64,000 nt of DNA. It comes from HGM04593 sp045634305. GTDB lineage: Bacteria > Bacteroidota > Bacteroidia > Bacteroidales > Bacteroidaceae. The notes under the pieces are model-generated. The model saw nothing but the letters and a program-made list of their open reading frames with translations, ran no database searches and was not told the DNA's origin. The translations under genes were made by a program, and so were the position numbers. Of the stretch, positions 24,903-33,723 are shown piece by piece; positions within the stretch are counted from its first letter, which is position 1, and each line of letters begins with the position of its first letter. The stretch lies in the NCBI GenBank assembly GCA_045634305.1, contig JAZQZZ010000004.1, positions 1 through 64,000 on the forward strand, read 5' to 3'.

Positions 24903-27521
24903 ATGCTCACATCTAAAGAAATCAGAGAATCATTCAAAAAGTTTTTTGAAGAGAAGGGTCACCTTATCGTTCCTTCGGCACCAATGGTTGTGAAGGACGA
25001 CCCGACACTTATGTTTACCAATGCAGGTATGAACCAGTTCAAGGATATCATTCTTGGCAATGCTCCCGCAAAGAGCAAGCGTGTAGCCGACTCGCAGAAA
25101 TGTCTTCGCGTAAGCGGTAAGCATGACGACCTTGAGGAGGTAGGGCACGATACATATCACCTCACAATGTGCGAGATGCGCGGAAACTGGTCTTTGGGCG
25201 ACTACTTCAAAGAAGATGCCATCAACTGGGCGTGGGAGTATCTGACACAGGTTGTAAAGCTTGACCCGGAGCGCATGTATGCGACAGTGTTCGAGGGTTG
25301 CGAGTCCGAGGGACTTGAGCGCGACAACGAGGCTGCTGCGATATGGGCAAAGCACCTGCCTGCCGAGCGTATCATCAACGGTAACCACAAGGATAACTTC
25401 TGGGAAATGGGTGACACAGGTCCTTGCGGCCCATGTTCCGAGATTCATATCGATCTCCGCAGCGACGAGGAGAGAGCAAAAGTCAGTGGCCGTGACCTTG
25501 TGAACGCTTCACATCCGCAGGTTATTGAAATATGGAACCTTGTGTTCATGCAGTATAACCGTATGGCCGATGGTCATCTCGAGGAACTCCCGGCCAAAGT
25601 CATCGATACCGGTATGGGTTTCGAGCGTCTTTGCATGGCACTCCAGGGCAAGCAGTCTAACTATGATACAGATGTTTTCCAACCAATCATCAAAGCTATC
25701 GGCGAAATCTCGGGCAAGGTCTACGGCGATGATGCGCAAGTAGATGTTGCAATGCGCGTTATAGCCGACCACATACGTACAATCTCATTCTCAATCACCG
25801 ATGGTCAGCTCCCGTCAAATGCAAAGGCCGGTTATGTAATCCGCCGCATCCTGCGCCGTGCAGTGCGTTATGGCTACACATTCCTTGGCCAGAAACAGGC
25901 TTTCATGTACAAGCTTGTACCTGCACTCATTGAAAACATGGGTGATGCTTATCCCGAACTTAAACAGCAGCAGGAACTTGTTACAAAGGTGATGAAGGAG
26001 GAGGAGGATTCATTCCTCCGTACTCTGGAGACCGGTATGGGCATGCTCGACAAGATCATTGCAACAGCAAAGGCTGCCGGCAACGGCGAAATCAGTGGTG
26101 TTGAGGCGTTTACACTATACGACACATTCGGTTTTCCAATTGACCTTACACAGCTTATACTCCGTGAGAGCAACCTCACAGTGAACATGGAGCAATTCGA
26201 TGAGGAGATGCAGAAGCAGAAGTCACGTGCCCGCAATGCCGCTGCCGTTGAGAATGGCGACTGGGTTACCGTGAGCGAAGGCGAGAGTGTGTTCGTGGGT
26301 TATGACAATACCGAGTGTACTACATCTATCCTACGTTATCGCCAGACAAAGCAGAAGAACCAGACATTCTACCAGATTGTGCTCAAGGAGACTCCTTTCT
26401 ATGCCGAGAGCGGTGGTCAGGTAGGTGATACCGGTTACCTTGTGTGCGGCGATGAGCGCATTGAAGTCGTTGATACAAAGAAGGAGAACAATCTTCCAAT
26501 CCATATAACAAAGCAGTTGCCGGCAGACCCTACAGCAGAGTTTGTTGCCGAGGTTGACAAGGCTAAACGTGCAGCTTGTGCTGCTAACCACTCATGTACA
26601 CACTTGCTTGACCAGGCACTGCGTCAGGTACTCGGTACCCATGTTGAGCAGAAGGGCTCACTTGTTACTCCCGATGGTATCCGTTTCGACTTCTCGCACT
26701 TCCAGAAGGTGACCGATGAGGAGATTGAGCAGGTTGAGCGTATTGTCAATGCGCGTATCCGCGAGAATATCCCTTTGACCGATTATCGCAATATCCCCAT
26801 TGAGGAGGCAAAGAAACTTGGTGCCATTGCATTGTTCGGCGAGAAGTATGGCGATCACGTACGTGTTGTACAGTTCGGTTCATCTATCGAGTTCTGTGGC
26901 GGTACACATGTTGCAGCCACAGGCAACATCGGTATGGTGAAGATCGTCAGCGAGAGTTCTGTTGCTGCCGGCGTTCGTCGTATCGAGGCTATCACAGGCG
27001 AGGCGCTTGAGAACCACAATTATAAGTTGCAGAATCTTTTGAAGGAGATTCAGGCTTTGTTCAACAATGTACCTAATCTCAAGGCAACAATCGTCAAGTC
27101 AATTGCCGAGAATGCCGAGCTCAAGAAGGAGATTGAAGTATATGCAAAGGAGAAGGCTGCAATGGTGAAAGCCGATTTGCTCAAGGAAATAAAGGAGTTC
27201 AACGGAATGCGTTATATCAGCGCAGTGCTTCCATTGGCGCCTGCAACAGTAAAGGACATTGTCTTTATGCTTCGTCAGGAGCAGGCTGAGAATCTGCTTG
27301 TCGTAGTGGGCAGCTTATATAACGAGAAACCACAGCTGACAATCTCAGTCAGCGCTGACCTTGTCGAGAAGGGCTTGAACGCAGGCAAGATTGTCGGCCA
27401 GGCTGCACGCGAAATGCAGGGTGGCGGTGGCGGTCAGGCTCACTTCGCCCAGGCTGGCGGTAAAAACCCCGCAGGCGTTACTGCTGCAATAGACAAAGTG
27501 TTCGAGATTATCAAGGGATAA
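24903..27521 (+). CDS. alaS: Alanyl-tRNA synthetase
   Basis: This enzyme charges tRNA-Ala and edits mis-charged Ser and Gly. It starts MLTSKEIRESFKKFFEEKGH and has 872 residues, the family norm. Class II motifs are present in the first ~450 residues (for example GDTGPCGPCSEIH). The editing domain carries the HSCTHLLDQ metal-binding motif and CGGTH. The C-terminal Ala region is Gly-rich (GGGGGQAHFAQAGG). The open frame reaches 24678 but the promoter box at 24821 lies within it, so the ATG at 24903 was chosen. Confidence 0.97.
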   Translation: MLTSKEIRESFKKFFEEKGHLIVPSAPMVVKDDPTLMFTNAGMNQFKDIILGNAPAKSKRVADSQKCLRVSGKHDDLEEVGHDTYHLTMCEMRGNWSLGDYFKEDAINWAWEYLTQVVKLDPERMYATVFEGCESEGLERDNEAAAIWAKHLPAERIINGNHKDNFWEMGDTGPCGPCSEIHIDLRSDEERAKVSGRDLVNASHPQVIEIWNLVFMQYNRMADGHLEELPAKVIDTGMGFERLCMALQGKQSNYDTDVFQPIIKAIGEISGKVYGDDAQVDVAMRVIADHIRTISFSITDGQLPSNAKAGYVIRRILRRAVRYGYTFLGQKQAFMYKLVPALIENMGDAYPELKQQQELVTKVMKEEEDSFLRTLETGMGMLDKIIATAKAAGNGEISGVEAFTLYDTFGFPIDLTQLILRESNLTVNMEQFDEEMQKQKSRARNAAAVENGDWVTVSEGESVFVGYDNTECTTSILRYRQTKQKNQTFYQIVLKETPFYAESGGQVGDTGYLVCGDERIEVVDTKKENNLPIHITKQLPADPTAEFVAEVDKAKRAACAANHSCTHLLDQALRQVLGTHVEQKGSLVTPDGIRFDFSHFQKVTDEEIEQVERIVNARIRENIPLTDYRNIPIEEAKKLGAIALFGEKYGDHVRVVQFGSSIEFCGGTHVAATGNIGMVKIVSESSVAAGVRRIEAITGEALENHNYKLQNLLKEIQALFNNVPNLKATIVKSIAENAELKKEIEVYAKEKAAMVKADLLKEIKEFNGMRYISAVLPLAPATVKDIVFMLRQEQAENLLVVVGSLYNEKPQLTISVSADLVEKGLNAGKIVGQAAREMQGGGGGQAHFAQAGGKNPAGVTAAIDKVFEIIKG

Positions 27522-27548
27522 ATTCTAAAACATGCCTTTAGATAAAGA

Positions 27549-27579
27549 AATGAGAATCGGATGTGTTCCGATTCTCATT
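27549..27579. terminator. Bidirectional terminator after alaS
   Basis: A 13-bp perfect stem (27549-27561 with 27567-27579) has a 5-nt loop and ends ATTTTGTT. It lies 3 bp from the stop codon of the convergent helicase gene. Confidence 0.88.
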
Positions 27580-27582
27580 TTG

Positions 27583-28992
27583 TTATACCTTCCAGTTTAC
27601 AAGATGCAGTTTCTCGCTTGCACGCGTGAATGCCGTGTATAACCAACGGTAGTAATCGGGTGAAATCATATCTTCACTGATGTAGCCCTGGTCTATGAAA
27701 ACCCTTTTCCACTCACCGCCCTGTGCCTTGTGACAGGTGACGGCATAGCCATATTTTACCTGCAGTGCATTGTAATAGGGATTCTTGCGTATCTCCTCCA
27801 TACGCTTTCGCTTTGAACGTATTTCGGGGTAGTCTTCCCATACGGCATTGAACAGGCGCTCGTTCTCCTCTCTTGTCAATGATGGCGATTCACTGGTCAG
27901 GGTGTTTAGCATAATCTTCACATCTATCTCACAATCCTCGTAGTCAATAAGGGATAAGGTTACATCGGCAAAACGGAATCCATACAACTCCTCTGTGCCG
28001 TGAACGCGTACAATTTCGGCAATGTCGCCATTTGCTATAAAATCTAGTTTCTCGAGTATGGTTTTGTCCTCCTTGCCCAAGTGATCGCGCCAGTAGTAAT
28101 TGTTCTTCACAATCATCAGCATATCCCCGCGACTGAGTTCTTCCTCGCGGTAGAGGATGCGGCGGCGTATACCTTCATTGTACACGTTGGCACGTTTGTT
28201 GGAGCGGCAAAGGATTATCGTTTCATCCATTCCTGCTTTGTTGTAGCTGGTTTCAATGGCCTCAATCAGTTCCTCGCCCTGTACGTTGCATATGTCGCTG
28301 AAACCTTTGAGCGTTATTTGTGGCGGGTCGTATGTTTCCTCCTCCTCAATCCTTTGGCGCAGCATTGTGGCGTTGTAGAGGATGCCTGAGTCATTGAGCT
28401 GGCGCATTACCTGTTTCAGTTCGACAGCCGTCACGTCAAGGAACATCGAATGTAAATAACCAACTGTCAATGCCGGCGATTCAAGTTCGCCCACAGGTGG
28501 CAACTGTGCGCTGTCGCCAAGCAACAGCATGGAGCATCCGCGTCCCGAATACACGAATTCAATCAAGTCGTCCAACAGACCGCCCGAACTGCCGTCATTG
28601 GAAATCATTGACGCCTCATCAACAATGAACAATGTATTCTGCGCTCTGTTCTCGCCGAGTGTGAAAGTGGTGTTGTCCATGATGGATTTCTGGCGGTAAA
28701 TGCATTTGTGGATGGTATGTGCACTTTTCCCTGAATAGGACGAGAAAACCTTTGCGGCGCGCCCTGTAGGTGCCAGCAGTGTAGTCTTTCTTTCAAGTTG
28801 CTCCATTGTACGTACGAGTGCCGATATGAGCGTGGTCTTTCCTGTACCGGCATAACCGCACAGCAGGAATACCTTGCGGTCATTGTCCGATAAAATAAAA
28901 TCTGCCAATGCGGCCAAAGCCGTTTCCTGCTCGGATGTCGGCGTGAAAGGGAAATTTGATTTTATTTGCGATGCTAAATATCTATTTATCAC
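27583..28992 (-). CDS. RecD-like (superfamily 1B) DNA helicase
   Basis: This is a 469-residue ATPase. FTPTSEQ near the N-terminus is a Q-type motif. The Walker A GYAGTGKTT is at residues 46-54, the Walker B is FIVDEASMI, and the C-terminal helicase motifs VTCHKAQGGEW and YTAFTRASEKL are of the UvrD_C_2 type. It lacks the long N-terminal region of full RecD2, so it is closer to the short Dda/Pif1-like 5'-to-3' helicases common in Bacteroidota. It should act in DNA repair or replication restart. It is an isolated gene. Confidence 0.88.
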   Translation of the reverse strand: MINRYLASQIKSNFPFTPTSEQETALAALADFILSDNDRKVFLLCGYAGTGKTTLISALVRTMEQLERKTTLLAPTGRAAKVFSSYSGKSAHTIHKCIYRQKSIMDNTTFTLGENRAQNTLFIVDEASMISNDGSSGGLLDDLIEFVYSGRGCSMLLLGDSAQLPPVGELESPALTVGYLHSMFLDVTAVELKQVMRQLNDSGILYNATMLRQRIEEEETYDPPQITLKGFSDICNVQGEELIEAIETSYNKAGMDETIILCRSNKRANVYNEGIRRRILYREEELSRGDMLMIVKNNYYWRDHLGKEDKTILEKLDFIANGDIAEIVRVHGTEELYGFRFADVTLSLIDYEDCEIDVKIMLNTLTSESPSLTREENERLFNAVWEDYPEIRSKRKRMEEIRKNPYYNALQVKYGYAVTCHKAQGGEWKRVFIDQGYISEDMISPDYYRWLYTAFTRASEKLHLVNWKV

Positions 28993-29155
28993 TTGTGTTA
29001 ACGTTTGTCCAGTTTTTTAAAAAAAAGCAGATTTATGACTGCCGAACAGTTGCTTTTTGTGATTTTTAACACTTTTTTCGCAGTATTGTAACCGGCTATC
29101 TGCTTCCCGATTGTAAAAAAGTTATATAAAATAATGTATATTCGTTTTTTTATCT

Positions 29156-29163
29156 TATTTTTG
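29156..29163 (+). promoter_or_regulatory. -7 box for the pilin-like/DUF3822/rsmD operon
   Basis: TATTTTTG, a full match to TAnnTTTG, lies 34 bp before the ATG at 29198. The 205-bp gap upstream (28993-29197) is AT-rich and shows no gene. Confidence 0.55.
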
Positions 29164-29197
29164 TGACACGAAAATAATTAAATAAAAAGATATAACA

Positions 29198-30088
29198 ATG
29201 AAAAAAGTATTAAATGTAGTTTTGCTTGGCATTGTAGTTGCACTTGTCTATGCAAACTTCAGCAGTGTAAATGCGCCGCTTGATTTTGAAAAGCAGCGTA
29301 TGGAGCGTGATCAGGTGGTTATCGGTCGCCTTGTTGACATTAGAACAGCTCAGGTTGAGTATCGTGCACAGAATGGCAGATATGCCGCTACTTTTGACGA
29401 ATTGATTTCTTTCCTTGGTGACAGCATGAAGGTCGTTAACAAGACTTACCTTCTCAACGACAAGCAGTTGGTTACTGTCCGTGATTTCAAGGTTGAGGAC
29501 ACAAAGCCTAAAGATGCCGATGAGATGGAGTTCTCTGAGGATGAGGCCGATCAGATTGTTCTGAACATCATCAACGATGCTAACCCGAAGAACCAGAAGA
29601 AGAATGCTGAAAGAATTCAGAAACTCAATGAATTGTCAGTTGATTCAACAATAAATATTGCTGAGTCTTTCCGTCGCGACACAGTTCTTCTTGCTTATGT
29701 TGACACACTTTATCACAATCCGAACTTCGACATCCAGCAGTTGAGATACATCCCGTTCAGCAAGGATAGCGTGGGCAACCCTATCGAGTTCTATCTCAAG
29801 GCCGACAGTATCCAGGCGAATGCACAGGCAAACCGCAAGGCCGGTGGTTATATCCAGTTGTTCGAGGCACGTGCCGATTTCGTGGATTATCTTACAGGTC
29901 TGAACGAGCAAGAACTCAACAACTATCTTTTGCAGGTGGTAACAAATGGTACCGAGTTCCGCGAGGAAGTTCGCTTGGACAAGAACGGTGAGCCTTTGCA
30001 GGGCGCTAACGGTATCCTTAAAAGACGTATTCCTTGCCGCAAGGTTGGTGACGCTACCAAGAACAACAACAACGCCGGTAACTGGTAA
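29198..30088 (+). CDS. Membrane-anchored protein with pilin-like N-terminal region, function unknown
   Basis: This 296-residue protein has one hydrophobic helix at residues 4-22 and no lipobox. Just after it, the stretch IRTAQVEYRAQNGRYAATFDELISF resembles the helix-turn of type II/IV pseudopilins (a helix followed by Y..NG.Y), but there is no prepilin peptidase motif. The rest is mixed helix and strand with acidic stretches. It is followed 3 bp later by the DUF3822 gene, then rsmD, a common Bacteroidales order. I do not recognise an exact family; periplasmic topology is inferred. Confidence 0.8.
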   Translation: MKKVLNVVLLGIVVALVYANFSSVNAPLDFEKQRMERDQVVIGRLVDIRTAQVEYRAQNGRYAATFDELISFLGDSMKVVNKTYLLNDKQLVTVRDFKVEDTKPKDADEMEFSEDEADQIVLNIINDANPKNQKKNAERIQKLNELSVDSTINIAESFRRDTVLLAYVDTLYHNPNFDIQQLRYIPFSKDSVGNPIEFYLKADSIQANAQANRKAGGYIQLFEARADFVDYLTGLNEQELNNYLLQVVTNGTEFREEVRLDKNGEPLQGANGILKRRIPCRKVGDATKNNNNAGNW

Positions 30089-30091
30089 TAA

Positions 30092-30895
30092 ATGACAAAG
30101 GATAACAATCAGAACAAAACATTATCCATTCGTATCAGTACGGATGGATTTTGTTTTTGCAGCTATATCCCATCTTTGCCCGATTCGCTCAAGTACTTTT
30201 TCCACAAGACCGAAAAAGGTATGACATTAGCGGCCAACTTGCAAAGGGGTATAGAACTGTGTCCGTTCATATCCAAGGACGAGGGATATGAAGTAAAGGT
30301 TGTTGTCGAGACCGAAGAGTTCACCACAATTCCTGCCGAATTTGACAACAGACAGGATTACAAGAGTTATTTTCGCCTTTGTTTTCCTAGGAACGATGCA
30401 CGTGTGGAGATTGTCGCCAACAGACTTAACACCATTGGACTCACGGTCCTGTTCCCTGTGGAAAAGTCTCTTTATGAACGTCTGCAACAACTCGGCGATG
30501 TCTCCTATTATTCAACTATAGGCATACTGTTGGGGCTCATGTCGGGTAAATCATTGGAGGATGAAAGGTATATGCTTGCCTATTTCCAAGGTGACCTCTC
30601 TTTTTTCATCTCAATGCATGAGGGCAAGATGAGGATTGCGAATGCATTCCGTTGCGATAGTGGGCACGACTGCATATATTACCTTTTGAGTATGTGGAAG
30701 GAGCAGGGACTGTCACAGGAGGATGACACTCTTTATCTTTGTGGCGATAAGGGAGTGGAACTCAATATGATGACAATAGGGCGCTTTATAAAGAGGTGTA
30801 AGCGATTGAATGCTAGCGAAATGTTTCCGTTAACTTTATTGAACAAGATGGAAGGTATTCCTTTCGATTTACAGTCATTGATACTATGCGAGTAA
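30092..30895 (+). CDS. DUF3822 family protein
   Basis: This is a 267-residue protein found next to rsmD in many Bacteroidota. From memory, a structural-genomics model of this family shows an actin-like ATPase fold, similar in shape to PilM or FtsA; that is recalled, not checked. The sequence starts NKTLSIRISTDGFCF and has no signal or membrane segment. It lies 3 bp after the preceding gene and overlaps rsmD by 10 bp, so the three are co-translated. The function is unknown. Confidence 0.8.
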   Translation: MTKDNNQNKTLSIRISTDGFCFCSYIPSLPDSLKYFFHKTEKGMTLAANLQRGIELCPFISKDEGYEVKVVVETEEFTTIPAEFDNRQDYKSYFRLCFPRNDARVEIVANRLNTIGLTVLFPVEKSLYERLQQLGDVSYYSTIGILLGLMSGKSLEDERYMLAYFQGDLSFFISMHEGKMRIANAFRCDSGHDCIYYLLSMWKEQGLSQEDDTLYLCGDKGVELNMMTIGRFIKRCKRLNASEMFPLTLLNKMEGIPFDLQSLILCE

Positions 30896-31422
30896 TTAGT
30901 GGAAAGTATAGGGGCCGTCATTTCGATGTGCCACGTAATTTCAAGGCACGTCCTACTACCGATTTTGCCAAGGAGAATCTTTTCAATATCCTCAACAATA
31001 TGGTAGATTTCGAGGAAACTGTTGTGCTTGACTTTTTTGCAGGTACGGGCAGCATAAGTCTGGAATTCCTTTCACGCGGCTGCAAGGCCGTGACATCGGT
31101 CGAGATGGATGCCATGCATGCGGCACACCTTAAAAAGATGTGTGTTTCACTTGGGGATGAGCTCTGGAGTGTTGTGCGCGATGATGTGTTCCGTTACATC
31201 CGCCGTTGTCCTGCAGCTTGTGATCTTGTATTTGCCGATCCGCCATATGCGCTCAAGGAACTCAAGAGCATTCCCGACCTTGTGCTGGAGAGCGGGTTGC
31301 TAAAGCCTGGCGGTATGCTTGTCTTTGAACATGGCAAGGATAATGATTTCAGCCAGCATCCATGCTTCTTCCGACACGTTGCCTACGGTAGCGTGAACTT
31401 CAGTTTCTTTGAGAAAAAATAA
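30886..31422 (+). CDS. rsmD: 16S rRNA (guanine966-N2)-methyltransferase
   Basis: This 178-residue S-adenosylmethionine-dependent enzyme methylates G966 of 16S rRNA. It starts MRVISGKYRGRHFDVP, has the SAM motif VVLDFFAGTGSISLE, and carries the catalytic motif FADPPY. Length is typical. It is the last gene of a three-gene operon and overlaps DUF3822 by 10 bp. Confidence 0.95.
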   Translation: MRVISGKYRGRHFDVPRNFKARPTTDFAKENLFNILNNMVDFEETVVLDFFAGTGSISLEFLSRGCKAVTSVEMDAMHAAHLKKMCVSLGDELWSVVRDDVFRYIRRCPAACDLVFADPPYALKELKSIPDLVLESGLLKPGGMLVFEHGKDNDFSQHPCFFRHVAYGSVNFSFFEKK

Positions 31423-31441
31423 TCCACTTGTAAAGATTATT

Positions 31442-31485
31442 ATAATATAAACGGTTGATGCTGTGGCATCAACCGTTTATATTAT
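31442..31485. terminator. Bidirectional terminator between rsmD and relA/spoT
   Basis: A perfect 20-bp stem (31442-31461 with 31466-31485) has a 4-nt loop. It includes the stop codon of the convergent relA/spoT gene. Confidence 0.88.
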
Positions 31486-33719
31486 CCGATACGTGCGATT
31501 GTCTTTATGCTGCTCACCTTCTTGAGGTTCTCGCATATGTTCTTTACATCCTGGACATCGTGTACATTTATCCAGAAAGTTCCTTCGAAAATGCCGTTGT
31601 TGCTCTCTATGTGCATTTTCTGTATATTGGCATTCAGCTGCTGCGATATGATGGTGGTTATCTGGTGCAGGACGCCCATATCATCTATACCTGTTATCTG
31701 GATAGGCACTACAAAGTAGAGCTGTTTGTGCGTCTCCCATGTTGCGGCCAGAATCCTGTCTCCGTGGCTGCTCTTGAGTGTATTTGCTACAGGACAGTTG
31801 CGTTTGTGGATAACAATCTGTTTCTGTTCGTTGTAGTAGCCCAATACGTCGTCACCCGGTATCGGATGGCAGCAATCGGCGATGATATAGCCGTTCTTGA
31901 GATTGTCGTCTGTAAGGTTGATAGGTGTGCTGCGGTCCAGTTCTTCATATTTCCGGATATTCTTTTCTTCTTCTTTCTTTTTTTCCTTGCTGCTGAATGA
32001 GAAAAGTGACTGCAGACTGAACTTTTTGTTGCCTAGCAAGGCATCCTTGTCATCGTTGCCAAGCGTGACGGCTCCTTTGCCAATTGCTGCAAGCAGTTCG
32101 TCTCGGTCGTTGAACTTATGGAGTTTCCATAGTTTCTCAATATTACCCGAGTAGTTGCTCAATCCCTCTTTTTCGAGGAAATCGTTGAGTTTCTCTTCGC
32201 CCTCTCTCTGCAGTATGCGTTGCTGACGGCGCAGTGCTGCCTGTATTTTGGCGCGTGCCTTGGCTGTGGTAGCAAAGGCAAGCCAACTTTCATCCACGCG
32301 TGAAGAGTTGGAGGTCAAGATCTCAACCTGGTCGCCACTCTGCAGCTGGTGGTTCATGGGCACAAGCTTGTGGTTGACTTTGGCACCTATACAATGATTA
32401 CCAAGGAAGGTGTGGATACTGTATGCAAGGTCGAGTGCCGTACAGTTCTGCGGCATTGTCTTTATATCACCTTTGGGGGTGAATACAAATATCTCTGTCG
32501 CGTATAGGTTCAGTTTTATTGTGTCGAGGAAATCTAGGGCGTTGGGCTGTGGGTCGTCAAGTATCTCCTTGATTGTGTGTAGCCAATTCTCAAGCTGGTC
32601 GTCGTTTGTGTTGTCGCCTTCGCTCTTGTATTTCCAGTGCGCTGCGATGCCTCTTTCGGCAACCTCATTCATCTTCTCACTACGAATCTGCACCTCAATC
32701 CACTCTCCGCGCTGGCTCATGAAGGTTGCGTGCAATGCCTTGTATCCATTGGCACGTGGCTTGCTAACCCAGTCACGTAGACGGTCGGGGTGTGCATTGT
32801 ACAGTTTTGTGAGTGCAATGTATATCTTGAAACATTCGCTGTTTTCGTCCTCGCCATCGCGTGGAGTGAAGATGATACGTACAGCAAGGATATCGAATAT
32901 ATCCTCAAACGCAACGTGTTTCTTCTGCATTTTGTTCCAGATGGAGTAGGGCGATTTCACGCGTCCTATGATGTGGTACTTTAGTCCCATGGCATCGAGT
33001 TGCTCACAGATGGGGTGAGTGAACTCGTTGTACAATATGTCGCGCTCGTTCTGTGTCCTTTCAATTTTCTTTTCTATGCGCGTGTACTCCTCGGGGTGCT
33101 CATATTGGAAACTGAGATTTTCAAGTTCGGTCTTTATGCGGCTGAGTCCCAGACGATATGCGATAGGGGCGTAGATGTATAGTGTCTCGCCCGCAATCTT
33201 GTATTGCTTGTTCGTCTGCATGAACTTGAGAGTGCGCATATTGTGCAGACGGTCGGCAATCTTGATGAGTATAACGCGTATGTCCTCGCTCATCGTGAGC
33301 AGGAGTTTCTTGAAGTTTTCGGCTTGTTGTGATGCGTGTGCGCCGAATACACCACCTGAAATCTTGGTCAGTCCATCGACAATGCCTGCTATCTTGTCGC
33401 CGAAGAGGTTGCGTATGTCCTCAATGGTGTAGTCGGTGTCCTCCACGACATCATGTAGCAGTGCTGCGCATATAGATGTTGAGCCAAGGCCAATCTCTTT
33501 GCATACGATGAGGGCTACGGCAAGTGGGTGTATTATGTAGGGCTCGCCGCTATGTCGTTTGACGCCGCGGTGTGCCTGACGGGCGAAGTTGAACGCTTTT
33601 GTTATGAGTTCAACCTTTTTGCGGTGCTGGGATGCAAGGTATACATCCAGCAACTCCTGGAAAGCCTTGTTTATGAGGGCTTCTTCGTCGATGTTCCTAA
33701 TATCGTCGTAGCTGTCCAT
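31482..33719 (-). CDS. spoT: Bifunctional (p)ppGpp synthetase/hydrolase (RelA/SpoT family)
   Basis: This 745-residue regulator makes and degrades the alarmone (p)ppGpp. The N-terminal HD hydrolase has His89-Asp90 in LLHDVVEDT, intact. The synthetase domain follows (YKALHATFMSQRGEWIEVQIRS), then a TGS domain (KGDIKTMPQNCTALDLAYSIH) and a C-terminal ACT domain. All key residues seen suggest both activities are retained. It is the last gene of the parA-parB-DUF5683-mltD operon and starts 4 bp after mltD stops. Confidence 0.96.
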   Translation of the reverse strand: MDSYDDIRNIDEEALINKAFQELLDVYLASQHRKKVELITKAFNFARQAHRGVKRHSGEPYIIHPLAVALIVCKEIGLGSTSICAALLHDVVEDTDYTIEDIRNLFGDKIAGIVDGLTKISGGVFGAHASQQAENFKKLLLTMSEDIRVILIKIADRLHNMRTLKFMQTNKQYKIAGETLYIYAPIAYRLGLSRIKTELENLSFQYEHPEEYTRIEKKIERTQNERDILYNEFTHPICEQLDAMGLKYHIIGRVKSPYSIWNKMQKKHVAFEDIFDILAVRIIFTPRDGEDENSECFKIYIALTKLYNAHPDRLRDWVSKPRANGYKALHATFMSQRGEWIEVQIRSEKMNEVAERGIAAHWKYKSEGDNTNDDQLENWLHTIKEILDDPQPNALDFLDTIKLNLYATEIFVFTPKGDIKTMPQNCTALDLAYSIHTFLGNHCIGAKVNHKLVPMNHQLQSGDQVEILTSNSSRVDESWLAFATTAKARAKIQAALRRQQRILQREGEEKLNDFLEKEGLSNYSGNIEKLWKLHKFNDRDELLAAIGKGAVTLGNDDKDALLGNKKFSLQSLFSFSSKEKKKEEEKNIRKYEELDRSTPINLTDDNLKNGYIIADCCHPIPGDDVLGYYNEQKQIVIHKRNCPVANTLKSSHGDRILAATWETHKQLYFVVPIQITGIDDMGVLHQITTIISQQLNANIQKMHIESNNGIFEGTFWINVHDVQDVKNICENLKKVSSIKTIARIG

Positions 33720-33723
33720 TTTA

